DNA of 64,000 nucleotides from Patiriisocius sp047730165 (lineage in GTDB: Bacteria > Bacteroidota > Bacteroidia > Flavobacteriales > Flavobacteriaceae): assembly GCF_047730165.1 (NCBI RefSeq), contig NZ_CP159834.1:2232001-2296000 (forward strand). The letters are read 5' to 3'. Under the pieces are notes generated by a model that was not told the DNA's origin, did no database searches, and was given only the letters and a program-made list of their open reading frames with translations. Made by a program: the position numbers and the translations under genes. Position 1 is the first letter of the stretch; each line of letters opens with the position of its first letter. Shown piece by piece: positions 39,668 through 48,260 of the stretch.

Positions 39668-40816
39668 ATGAAGAAAGTATATTTTGATAGTGCGGCGACC
39701 ACCCAACTCCGTTCGGAAGTGATCCATTGTATGACGGAAGCACTTAAGGTTGAATACGGTAACCCTTCTTCTACACACGGTTACGGAAGATCTTCTAAGT
39801 CTTTAATTGAAACTGCACGTAAAGAAGTTGCAGCCCATCTGAATGTTACAGCGGCTGAAATTATTTTTACTTCTGGCGGTACAGAAGCTGATAACCTAGC
39901 GCTTAATAGCTGTGTGAGAGATCTAGGAGTCACACGAATTATCACAAGCAGGATTGAACACCACGCTGTATTATATACGATCCAGGCCTTAGAAAGACAA
40001 CATAATATTAAGGTAGAATATGTAGCCTTAGATGATTGCGGTTATATAAATATGGACGCTTTAAAAGAACTTCTTGAAGCTACAGATGATAAGACCCTCG
40101 TGAGCTTAATGCACGTCAATAATGAGATAGGTAATATTTTGGATATTACTGCCGTGGGTACATTATGTAAAGAATACGGCGCACTATTTCATAGTGATAC
40201 CGTACAATCTGTTGGGCATTTTAAATTAGACCTACAGGAGATACCTATCGATTTTATTGCTGTTGCCGCTCATAAATTTCATGGACCTAAAGGAATAGGT
40301 TTTGCTTTTATTCGGAAAAATTCTGGATTAAAGCCTCTTATTTTTGGTGGAGAACAGGAACGTGGATTGAGAGCAGGGACTGAACCTGTGCATAATATTG
40401 CTGGATTGAATGAAGCATTAAAAATTTCATATCAAAATCTTGATAAGGAGCAGGCGTATATTTCAGACTTAAAAGAATACTTTAAACAGCACATTTCCGA
40501 AGCAATCCCAGGAGTTTCTTTTAATGGCGGCTGCGATGATGCGATACGAAGCACATATACTTTGTTAAATGTCTGTCTTCCTATGACGCCAGAAAAAGGG
40601 ATGATGTTGTTATTCCAACTCGACCTAAAAGGGATCGCTTGCTCAAAAGGAAGCGCTTGTCAAAGTGGCGCTGCAGGAGGATCACATGTTTTAAGCCAGA
40701 TTCTAACTGATGAAGATATGGCAAAACCTTCACTTCGTTTTTCATTCTCTAGTTTTAATACAAAAAAAGAGATTGATTATGTAGTGTCGTGTTTAAAGGA
40801 GTTGTGTGAAGGATAA
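39668..40816 (+). CDS. Cysteine desulfurase (NifS/IscS-like class V aminotransferase)
   Basis: 382 residues. PLP-binding lysine in AAHKFHGPKGIGF (Lys 203), SGGTEADNLAL (69-79), EHHAVL (97-102) and the sulfur-accepting cysteine loop CSKGSACQSG (Cys 331) identify a group I desulfurase that turns cysteine to alanine and passes sulfur on for Fe-S clusters or thio-modification. No Fe-S assembly genes are adjacent, so the role (general IscS-like or tRNA thiolation) is open. Confidence 0.9.
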   Translation: MKKVYFDSAATTQLRSEVIHCMTEALKVEYGNPSSTHGYGRSSKSLIETARKEVAAHLNVTAAEIIFTSGGTEADNLALNSCVRDLGVTRIITSRIEHHAVLYTIQALERQHNIKVEYVALDDCGYINMDALKELLEATDDKTLVSLMHVNNEIGNILDITAVGTLCKEYGALFHSDTVQSVGHFKLDLQEIPIDFIAVAAHKFHGPKGIGFAFIRKNSGLKPLIFGGEQERGLRAGTEPVHNIAGLNEALKISYQNLDKEQAYISDLKEYFKQHISEAIPGVSFNGGCDDAIRSTYTLLNVCLPMTPEKGMMLLFQLDLKGIACSKGSACQSGAAGGSHVLSQILTDEDMAKPSLRFSFSSFNTKKEIDYVVSCLKELCEG

Positions 40817-40821
40817 TATGA

Positions 40822-41385
40822 TTATTCATTCAATTTAGAATAAATAGCAACGCTAATAAAAGAGTCGTTCTTTATCTCAAAGTCTTGCATCGTACCTTCT
40901 TTAATGAACTTAAGCTTAGCTAAGGCTTTTTTGTCGCCTAAGTTTTTGGTTTCTAAAATCCTTCAATACGATGCAAACTAATAGTCTGGAAAGCATAATT
41001 AAAAATCAATGGCATTGTTTCGGTCATTAGACCTTTTCCTCAATATTCTAGTAGGAACCAAAATCCAATTTAGGCTTTGTTGTTTTCTTTACTAAAATTA
41101 TTTAACCGCCGGCGTCTAGAAAACTAACACCTTCTTTTGAGCAATCAGCCACCAGATTCAAGTTCCATTCTTCTCTAAATCTACACACCAAGTTATCTGT
41201 TCTTTGTTAGCCTCTGTGGTTTTAAAACTTATTCCGTAGTATTTAAAAAAGTCCTGGAGGGAGAGACCTTTAAAAACATGGTGCAAATCTGTGTCTTTAA
41301 ATTGTCTAAGAACTACTCGGTCAGATTCTAATTTGGGAAAGGTAGGATTCTGTAATTGCTTTGTTAAAAATTCAGTACGTTCCTT
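40822..41385 (-). pseudogene. Decayed GNAT (RimJ/RimL-like) acetyltransferase
   Basis: The minus strand reads ERTEFLTKQLQNPTFPKLES, then DRVVLRQFKDTDLHHVFKG, then, after stops and frame changes, GLMTETMPLIFNYAFQTISL, HRIEG, then ALAKLKFIKEGTMQDFEIKN. These are the N-terminal L.S.R..LR pattern, the acetyl-CoA region and the C-terminal HRIE..N..S block of ribosomal-protein-type acetyltransferases. At least three stops and two frame changes make it non-functional. Confidence 0.8.
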
Positions 41386-41446
41386 TTAGTAAACCCCTCA
41401 GGAGTTAAGCTACTTGAAGCGTACATAAGATTGCTATAATTTAAGG

Positions 41447-42865
41447 TTATACCTTAATTATTTTCTTACTAAAGGCTCCATTAATAAGCACAAAATACAC
41501 GCCTCTTGAAAAAGAAGCAATATCGACCTTTACAGTTCTTGTATCTACAGTTTCTGACGTATAAATACTTTTTCCCAGAAGATCGGTAATCTCCAAGCGA
41601 TGTATTGTTTCTCCGATTAAGGACACAGTAATAGCGTTTTTTGCAGGATTGGGATATACCAAAATATTTTCAGCAAAATTTTGATCTTGTATACTTAAAT
41701 CAGTGTTAGATCGCACCAGTAAAAGGCCTTCTGCACGATCACTTATCACAATATTACCGCTTTCAAAATATGGATATACATTCCAAGAGCCATTAAAACC
41801 TGAATTGTTATTTTGAGGAAAACTATCAAAATATCCATAAAGCGTCATCACGCTATTTTCAATTTCTGAAATATCAATCACTTGCATGCCTGCAGCGTTA
41901 TTTGCTAAATAGAACTTGTCGTCTTTTACATATCCATTGTGATCTGTTGCATTTGAGGGTCCTTCATATTCAAAATGAAACAGTGGATTGTCTAAATCCT
42001 CAAAATCAAAAATAATAGTTCGTGAGTTGATACCTAAGTTAATTTCATCAGTTTCATCCCCTAAAATAAAGTAGCGATGATTTTCGGTCAACCAACCTTG
42101 ATGCGTATACTCCACATTTGTATATCCAACAGTAGCGATTACTTCTGGGTTGGACTTGTCTGTAACATTGACGATAGCAACATGTGTTTCATTACTGCCA
42201 AAAAATATTTCTTGCCCTGTATAGTCTGTATCTGGTCCGTCATAAATAACTACTTGAGCATCATGTGTATAGCCTTCGCCTGCATAACCTCCTTCGGCTA
42301 TTAGATTTAATGGGTCTTGAATATTTATAAAATGAGGTCCGCCAGAAAAGGTAGTCGTTCCTACGCCATAAGCATATCCGGTATCTTCATTAATCACAAT
42401 ATTATGCGCATTTCCAAAACCGCTATAATGGGCATCTTCAGTGAAAATAACGGGAGGGCTCGGCACATCACGTAAGCGAGTTAAATCAAACACTTGCATT
42501 CCGTGATTCGTATCTTCACTTACGATAAACACAAAATTATTGTATGTTTTTGCATCACGCCAAGTGGTATGGTCTGAACTTGAACCAGGAAGTTGTCCTA
42601 GGTAAATAGGATTCAATGGTTCTGAAACATCAATAAATGCAGTCGCTTCATTTAGGCAAATAATCGCATATTCCTTACCATCTTGAGGATCCGTCCAGCC
42701 CCAAGAATCGTTGGCTTTTACAGAGTTCATCGTAGCGAGTGGAATTTGCGAAATTAAATCGTACCCACTGCAAGGGAATGCACCAGAAAATCCATTTTCG
42801 CAAGGTATTTGAGCAACAAGGATATAACTGAAAAGAAGCGCTAATAGCGTAATTTTATTTCTCAT
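41447..42865 (-). CDS. Choice-of-anchor B family protein with T9SS tail
   Basis: 472 residues: signal peptide (1-18), then a propeller of LVIVD-type repeats as in the choice-of-anchor B family (SWGWTDPQDGKEYAIICLNE, TTWRDAKTYNNFVFIVSED, NAHNIVINEDTGYAYGVGT), ending in a T9SS sorting domain (about 398-472: ILVYPNPAKNAITVSL ... GVYFVLINGAFSKKIIKV). The family is extracellular and of unknown role. It lies alone between the GNAT relic and the TonB receptor gene. Confidence 0.88.
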   Translation of the reverse strand: MRNKITLLALLFSYILVAQIPCENGFSGAFPCSGYDLISQIPLATMNSVKANDSWGWTDPQDGKEYAIICLNEATAFIDVSEPLNPIYLGQLPGSSSDHTTWRDAKTYNNFVFIVSEDTNHGMQVFDLTRLRDVPSPPVIFTEDAHYSGFGNAHNIVINEDTGYAYGVGTTTFSGGPHFINIQDPLNLIAEGGYAGEGYTHDAQVVIYDGPDTDYTGQEIFFGSNETHVAIVNVTDKSNPEVIATVGYTNVEYTHQGWLTENHRYFILGDETDEINLGINSRTIIFDFEDLDNPLFHFEYEGPSNATDHNGYVKDDKFYLANNAAGMQVIDISEIENSVMTLYGYFDSFPQNNNSGFNGSWNVYPYFESGNIVISDRAEGLLLVRSNTDLSIQDQNFAENILVYPNPAKNAITVSLIGETIHRLEITDLLGKSIYTSETVDTRTVKVDIASFSRGVYFVLINGAFSKKIIKV

Positions 42866-43058
42866 AGCATCAAGTATTTATGTAAAACTACGTAAATAAC
42901 TAAGACGATAATAATAAAACAACACGCTTATTGACTATGGCGCAAACGAATCTAGATGCGCATATTAAGAAGCCTTGCTTTAAGATTAAAATGAGGGCGC
43001 GATATATATGAGCTGTCTTACATTAAATATCAAATCTGAATTTAATAATGGGGATACC

Positions 43059-45518
43059 TTAAAATTTCATCGTAGTTCTAAGATTAAATACTCTTGGAGT
43101 CAAGAAATTTGGAATAGAATATTGCGTCTTGGTATATACATCACGCACAAAGGTGTTTGTAATAGAATTCTGAACATCAAAGATGTTGAATATTTCGGCA
43201 CCAATGGTAAGCTCTTTAAAGTGACGTAAGAAGCCTTCTTCTTTTTTGCCGTTATTATCTACAATCACATAAGATACACCAAGATCTGCACGCTTATAAT
43301 CTGGCAGTCGCTGTTGATAATCATAGGGATCTGCATAACTAGGTGAGCCTCCAGGAAGCCCTGTGTTATAGGTCAAGTTAAGGTATCCTTTTAAATTAGG
43401 AATTACTTTCACATAATCTTGAATCAATACCGCAAACTTTAACCGCTGGTCTGTAGGTCTAAATATATTACCGCGATTGTCTATGTTTTCTTCTGTTTTA
43501 AGATACCCAAAACTTACCCAGCTTTCGGTGCCAATCACAAACTCTCCTGCCATACGTACATCAAGGCCGTAGGCATATGCGGTGGCACTGTTGTTTGCTC
43601 TATATCGTATACGTACATTTTCTAGTGTATATGGGTTTACATCTGTGAGACCTTTGTAATACACTTCGCTATTTAAAGTAAAGGGTCTTTCCCATAATTT
43701 AAAACTAAAATCGTTTCCTAAAACGATGTGGGCACTTTGCTGCGCCTTTACATCTGGGACTACCGTTCCCGTCTGATCGCGTAACTCTCTATAAAATGGA
43801 GGTTGGTGATACAAACCACCAGAAATACGGAATAACATATCCATATCCCATGCTGGTTTAATTGTCATCTGCGCTCTTGGGCTAAAGGTTGTCTGAGTGA
43901 CGCTTTCTATTCCTTGACCGCTAACCGTCCAGTTATGAGCACGAACTCCAGCGTTTAACCAGATGTCGTTTGCGCCCCATTGGGTTCTTTTGCTCCACTG
44001 CGCGTATCCGCTTATTCTGTTTATTTGAACATCGTTCTCCGCTCTAATTTCAGTAAATGGTGCAATAGGAGCGTCAAAAGGAGTATAGGGTTGGTCATTG
44101 ACAAAATCTGGAATAGGGGGGCGGATAGAAAATCCAGCCGAATCAATGATCTCATATTCTTCTACACGATCACGGATGTCTTCGTGCGTGTATTTAATAC
44201 CATATTCTATCGTGCTTTCTCCAGTAGAGATTGTTCCTTTGTTTTCTAGGTTCATTATTAAAGCGTCTAGATCATTACGGGCATGTGTAAGTTGAGAGCC
44301 CACACCTTCACTAAATTCGACTTCTCCTAGGTCTTGGTCTCCTATATTTGTGTTTGGTTCTCCTAATCGGTACTCAGCTAAAATATCATAATACTCTTGT
44401 TCTTGTGTTTGATACAACGAACTAATAAACTTAGTTGTGAAATTTTCATTCACCACATAGGTTCCTTTTAATGCCCCAAAGTACGTGTCATACTTATCTT
44501 CTTCTTGTCCTTCATAAAAAACGAGCAATGCAATAGGATCTGCGAGTGTCCCAAAATTAGTTTGACGACTGAGCGGCTCGTAGCTGTATTTATTAATTGC
44601 GATGTTACCTAAGAAACCAAGTTCAAACTTATTACTAAACTTATAACTCAAATAGGTCTGTGCATCTGCAAAGGTGGGCCTAAAGTTAGTTTCGGTTTGT
44701 TTTGAATTTACAAAAAGACTATTGTCACGATACCGTAATCCTGCGATGGCTCTAAATCGTTCATCTTTTGAGATACCCTCCACAGAGGCGCTTCCTCCTA
44801 ACAAACTCAAATCTAGTGTCGCACCAAAATTTACAGGACGTCGATATTCAATATCTAAAACAGAAGAAAGTTTATCTCCATATTTTGCTTGAAAACCTCC
44901 AGCAGAAAAATCTACAGAACGTGTTAAATCACTGTTTACAAAACTTAAACCTTCTTGCTGCCCACTTCGTATTAAGAAAGGACGATATACTTCAATTTCA
45001 TTGACATACACGAGGTTCTCGTCATAGTTTCCACCGCGCACCGCGTATTGTGTGCTTAGCTCGTTATTACCGTTGACACCTGGTAGTGATTTAAGTAAGT
45101 TTTCTACACCGGCATTTGCTCCCGGTAATTTTCGTACCGCCTCTGGTGAGATACTAATAATTCCTTCTACACGCTTACGTTCTTTTACGCTGATAATTAC
45201 AGTCCCAATTTGTGCGACATCTGTTCTTAATACTGGATTGAATTCATAATCTTCATGTGCAGAAAGCGTCACATTAAGTACGATATCTTTTAGACCAATG
45301 TATGAAAACGTGAGTTTTACATTTTCATTTGCAGGAATCTCTAATAAGTAGTACCCATTAATATCGCTTTGAGTGCCAGTCTCTCCATAAGAAATGTTGA
45401 CTCCACCTATGACATTATTCAATTCGTCAAGCGTTATCCCTTTGACGGTAGCATTTTGTGCTAAAAGAGTAGAAGTGATAATTAGTAAAAATGCGAGGGT
45501 CGTATAAAATGTCTTCAA
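43059..45518 (-). CDS. TonB-dependent receptor with carboxypeptidase-regulatory-like domain
   Basis: 819 residues. Signal peptide (1-20), a CarboxypepD_reg-like domain (about 22-105, VKGITLDELNNVIGGVNISY), a plug (about 130-215: LLKSLPGVNGNNELSTQYAV, RGGNYDENLVYVNEIEVYRP) and a beta-barrel ending LTPRVFNLRTTMKF with terminal Phe. Outer-membrane importers of this kind take up siderophores, glycans or other large solutes with TonB energy. No SusD partner is adjacent, so a SusCD glycan system is unlikely. It follows the M23 peptidase gene after 9 bases and is probably co-transcribed with it. The substrate is unknown. Confidence 0.9.
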   Translation of the reverse strand: MKTFYTTLAFLLIITSTLLAQNATVKGITLDELNNVIGGVNISYGETGTQSDINGYYLLEIPANENVKLTFSYIGLKDIVLNVTLSAHEDYEFNPVLRTDVAQIGTVIISVKERKRVEGIISISPEAVRKLPGANAGVENLLKSLPGVNGNNELSTQYAVRGGNYDENLVYVNEIEVYRPFLIRSGQQEGLSFVNSDLTRSVDFSAGGFQAKYGDKLSSVLDIEYRRPVNFGATLDLSLLGGSASVEGISKDERFRAIAGLRYRDNSLFVNSKQTETNFRPTFADAQTYLSYKFSNKFELGFLGNIAINKYSYEPLSRQTNFGTLADPIALLVFYEGQEEDKYDTYFGALKGTYVVNENFTTKFISSLYQTQEQEYYDILAEYRLGEPNTNIGDQDLGEVEFSEGVGSQLTHARNDLDALIMNLENKGTISTGESTIEYGIKYTHEDIRDRVEEYEIIDSAGFSIRPPIPDFVNDQPYTPFDAPIAPFTEIRAENDVQINRISGYAQWSKRTQWGANDIWLNAGVRAHNWTVSGQGIESVTQTTFSPRAQMTIKPAWDMDMLFRISGGLYHQPPFYRELRDQTGTVVPDVKAQQSAHIVLGNDFSFKLWERPFTLNSEVYYKGLTDVNPYTLENVRIRYRANNSATAYAYGLDVRMAGEFVIGTESWVSFGYLKTEENIDNRGNIFRPTDQRLKFAVLIQDYVKVIPNLKGYLNLTYNTGLPGGSPSYADPYDYQQRLPDYKRADLGVSYVIVDNNGKKEEGFLRHFKELTIGAEIFNIFDVQNSITNTFVRDVYTKTQYSIPNFLTPRVFNLRTTMKF

Positions 45519-45527
45519 AAGCGGTGT

Positions 45528-47225
45528 TTATATTTGTTTTCTGAAAAAAGTAGCCTCAAAAGTAGCACTATTTCCTACGTTATCGGTTACAATTAATTTA
45601 AGATTATTCTCTGTGTCAGAAATGATATTATCTGCAAAGTCATAAGTTAGAACGTCTTTTTTATATTCATATTCTGTGAGAATGTATTTTCCGTTGATTG
45701 TAGCGCGATAGGAGCTAATCCCACTTTCTTTGTCTTCAATCTTTATTTTTAACGACTTGTTGCTGCTTATCCATTTACCTTCTGAAAAGTTAATGGCTTT
45801 TATTTTAGGTTTTGTTGTATCTGCTGCAATCACATAATCGCCAAAGATGCGTACACGAGTTTTAAGCGTGTTCCCTTCTAGCATAGTATTACTATAGTAA
45901 GGAATACCTTTATAATTAAGCCTGCCCAAGTATAACTTACTTTTATCTGTTGTCTTATACGCAGAAATATCTGCAGAAATTGTCACATTTTTATGAATAG
46001 GGACTTCATCTTTATGAAAGGACAAGGTGTCTCCACGTGCAGAAATATCTAAGTACACATCTTCATACAAGCTTTGCGGAGGGAAATACATATCAAACTT
46101 TCCCTGCGATAGTGAGGTATGACCATTAGCCACAATATATTCATGTTTGCTATAATCTTCTGTAGCCACTAATTCTTCTGCATGAACCCCTTTTATCGGG
46201 ATCGTGATGAGTACCTTATTATCAAGGTAGTCGCAGACCTCAATAGTGAAGTTGCTTTCAAACCCTTCGGAAACACTAATGAAACCGTTATCCTCTTCAT
46301 TTTTGATAATACTTAAAGGATTATTAGATTCTCTAAACAACTTCTGAATTCTGCTTCTATTCTTTTTAAAATATCCGTAATCAATAAAGCGATTGAGATA
46401 TCTTGTTTCGCTAAATGAGAATCTTTCAAATAGTATATTAAATTTCTCCTGCCCGTTATGTGCGGTTTTAATCTGGTAGACGCCATTTTTATTTGACGCG
46501 CCATTTTGTTGATCGTGAGATGAAATCCCGAATCCTATTTTTCCAAACGCTTCGATGTTTTCTGCTTTGTATGATCCATCTTTTTGTTTCTTAAGTCTTA
46601 CTTTATATGGCTTTGTATCCCCGTTTACTTGAGCACCTGATCCCATAGGGTAGGCATAGACACTGCTTATAATTGGTTTCTTGGTGTCTGGAACTTCAAT
46701 ACCAAACAACATTGGGTTCATCGGTCTCGAGGCGGAGTCACGTATTTCAAAATGAAGGTGAGGGCCTCCACTGCTTCCGCTATCGCCTGTGTATCCTATG
46801 AGATCTCCTTTTTTAACAGGTATGTCTGCTTGCTCTGGAAAAAGCTCCACCTCATAGCGTTCTTTCTTATACTGGGCGCTCTTTACCAAGGTTTGAATAT
46901 TTCCGCCGTAACGCTGCAAATGTGCGTAAACAGTGCTGTAGCCGTTAGGATGTTTTAGGTAAAGCGCCTTTCCGAATCCAAAATGAGCCACTTTAATTCT
47001 ACTCACGTACCCATCTGCTGGGGCGTAAATGGGAATGCCCTCCACCTGTTTGGTCTTTATATCGATCCCAGAGTGAAAGTGATTACTTCGTAACTCGCCA
47101 AAACTTCCTGCGAGAATGAGCGGGATTTGCAGCGGATTATCAAAATAATCTTTAGGAATATCTTTCTGTGCAAAGCTGCTCCCAATTATTAATAAAGCCA
47201 AAACGAATGTAAATAGGTGTTTCAT
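45528..47225 (-). CDS. M23 family metallopeptidase (LytM-type)
   Basis: 565 residues from the ATG at 47225; the open frame extends upstream but that part overlaps the divergent gene and lacks a signal peptide, which starts at MKHLFTFVLALLIIGSSFAQ. Zinc ligands are HFHSGID (His 51, Asp 55) and HLHFE (His 156/158), so the M23 domain (40-165) looks active. A beta-rich domain of about 400 residues follows. Such enzymes cut peptidoglycan cross-links in the periplasm. It precedes the TonB receptor gene by 9 bases. Confidence 0.9.
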   Translation of the reverse strand: MKHLFTFVLALLIIGSSFAQKDIPKDYFDNPLQIPLILAGSFGELRSNHFHSGIDIKTKQVEGIPIYAPADGYVSRIKVAHFGFGKALYLKHPNGYSTVYAHLQRYGGNIQTLVKSAQYKKERYEVELFPEQADIPVKKGDLIGYTGDSGSSGGPHLHFEIRDSASRPMNPMLFGIEVPDTKKPIISSVYAYPMGSGAQVNGDTKPYKVRLKKQKDGSYKAENIEAFGKIGFGISSHDQQNGASNKNGVYQIKTAHNGQEKFNILFERFSFSETRYLNRFIDYGYFKKNRSRIQKLFRESNNPLSIIKNEEDNGFISVSEGFESNFTIEVCDYLDNKVLITIPIKGVHAEELVATEDYSKHEYIVANGHTSLSQGKFDMYFPPQSLYEDVYLDISARGDTLSFHKDEVPIHKNVTISADISAYKTTDKSKLYLGRLNYKGIPYYSNTMLEGNTLKTRVRIFGDYVIAADTTKPKIKAINFSEGKWISSNKSLKIKIEDKESGISSYRATINGKYILTEYEYKKDVLTYDFADNIISDTENNLKLIVTDNVGNSATFEATFFRKQI

Positions 47226-47309
47226 AGGATGTGAGCGTCTAAAGTATAATGAGGAGATGCGGGATATATTGCCACGTACAGTAATAATACGAAAATAAAT
47301 AAAAAACAG

Positions 47310-47340
47310 TTGTCTTCTTTGGTTTAGTATCTTAACTTTG
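47310..47340 (+). promoter_or_regulatory. Promoter of the coiled-coil/zapA operon
   Basis: TTG at 47310-47312 and TAACTTTG at 47333-47340, 20 bases apart, fit the Bacteroidota consensus well. The start codon of the first gene is 27 bases further. Confidence 0.65.
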
Positions 47341-47367
47341 TGGATATAGCGTAGAAGAATAAACCAG

Positions 47368-47658
47368 ATGAGTACGATACTTGAAATCGTTGATTCTCTT
47401 GAGAATAGAGTAAGCAAGCTGCTGCATCAACATAATAAGCAGAAGGCAATACAGGAAGAATTGATCAAAGAGGTGAGCGATTTAAGAGCGGAGCAGGCAA
47501 AATTTCTTGAAGAAATAGAGCAATGGCGTGAGAAGTACAATACAATGAAGGTGGCTAACTCGATGCTTGGCAGTGACCAATATAAACGAGAAACAAAACT
47601 AAAGATTAACTCTTTAGTGCGAGAGATTGACCAGTGCATTAATCAACTCTCTGAATAA
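47368..47658 (+). CDS. Small coiled-coil protein upstream of zapA
   Basis: 96 residues, almost entirely predicted coiled coil (heptads over residues 5-70: ILEIVDSLENRVSKLL, IQEELIKEVSDLRAEQAKFL). No signal peptide or membrane segment. It is 9 bases before zapA and shares its promoter, which points to a division-related role, perhaps ZapB-like, but no family is recognised. Confidence 0.75.
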   Translation: MSTILEIVDSLENRVSKLLHQHNKQKAIQEELIKEVSDLRAEQAKFLEEIEQWREKYNTMKVANSMLGSDQYKRETKLKINSLVREIDQCINQLSE

Positions 47659-47667
47659 AATAATATA

Positions 47668-47958
47668 ATGTCAAAACCTTTAAAGATTAAGATTTCTATA
47701 GCAGACAGGGTATATCCATTAACCATAGCTCCAGCACAGGAAGAGGGTTTAAGGAAAGCCGCAAAGCAAATAGAGATTATGATAAAAAGGTTTGAAAAGA
47801 GTTATGCTGTGAGAGACAAACAAGATGTACTGGCGATGTCCGCCTTACAGTTTGCCGCTCAGGTAGAACAAAAGCAAATAGATAATTCTAGTGATTCTCA
47901 GCAAGTAGAAGAGCGCCTCAAAGCGCTAGACCAATTGCTTCACGAACAAGTATCGTAA
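47668..47958 (+). CDS. zapA: Cell division protein ZapA
   Basis: 96 residues with the ZapA pattern: KIKISIADRVYPLTIAPAQE (4-23), an alpha-helical middle (GLRKAAKQIEIMIKRFE) and a C-terminal coiled coil. ZapA bundles FtsZ filaments at the septum. The gene order coiled-coil gene, zapA, 6S RNA, rny supports the call; zapA beside a 6S RNA is also known from E. coli. Confidence 0.9.
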   Translation: MSKPLKIKISIADRVYPLTIAPAQEEGLRKAAKQIEIMIKRFEKSYAVRDKQDVLAMSALQFAAQVEQKQIDNSSDSQQVEERLKALDQLLHEQVS

Positions 47959-47984
47959 CGTTCTTTACATAATAACATTAGGTA

Positions 47985-48166
47985 ACTGCCTATATTAATA
48001 TACATTTTGGTAAACTCAACACTAATTCTTTTAAAAAGGGTGAGTTAAAGTTGTAAAAGAATGCCGCTAGAACCTTGGTTCTCAGGCGGACCCTTGATCA
48101 GCTTGGGAGCCCTAAACTTTTTTAAATGGAGTTTACACAAATCACATTATTAATATAGGCTTTTTT
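47985..48166 (+). ncRNA. ssrS: 6S RNA
   Basis: The 302-base gap between zapA and rny holds a long closed structure. GCCTATATTAATA (47988-48000) pairs perfectly with 48148-48160, and GTAAACTC (48010-48017) with GAGTTTAC (48129-48136), with large internal loops between. A central part with AGAACCTTGGTTCT and GGCGGACCC lies near the top. A T-run follows the closing helix (48161-48166), acting as terminator. Two-helix closing stem, central bubble, about 180 bases and the zapA neighbour match 6S RNA, which binds sigma-housekeeping RNA polymerase. Ends are estimated. Confidence 0.8.
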
Positions 48167-48260
48167 ATGCTCTATTGTGAGCAACTATATAATCATACAG
48201 ACAGAGTTTTCTGAAATTTTAAAGTTTCAATACCTGTTATAATTAAAACCAGACCATACA

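Noticed and set aside
43059..47225. TonB receptor locus as a SusCD glycan utilisation system
   Set aside because: No SusD-type lipoprotein gene and no glycoside hydrolase next to it.
45528..47417. Longer form of the M23 peptidase with 64 extra N-terminal residues
   Set aside because: It would overlap the divergent coiled-coil gene and its promoter, and the signal peptide begins at the later ATG (47225).
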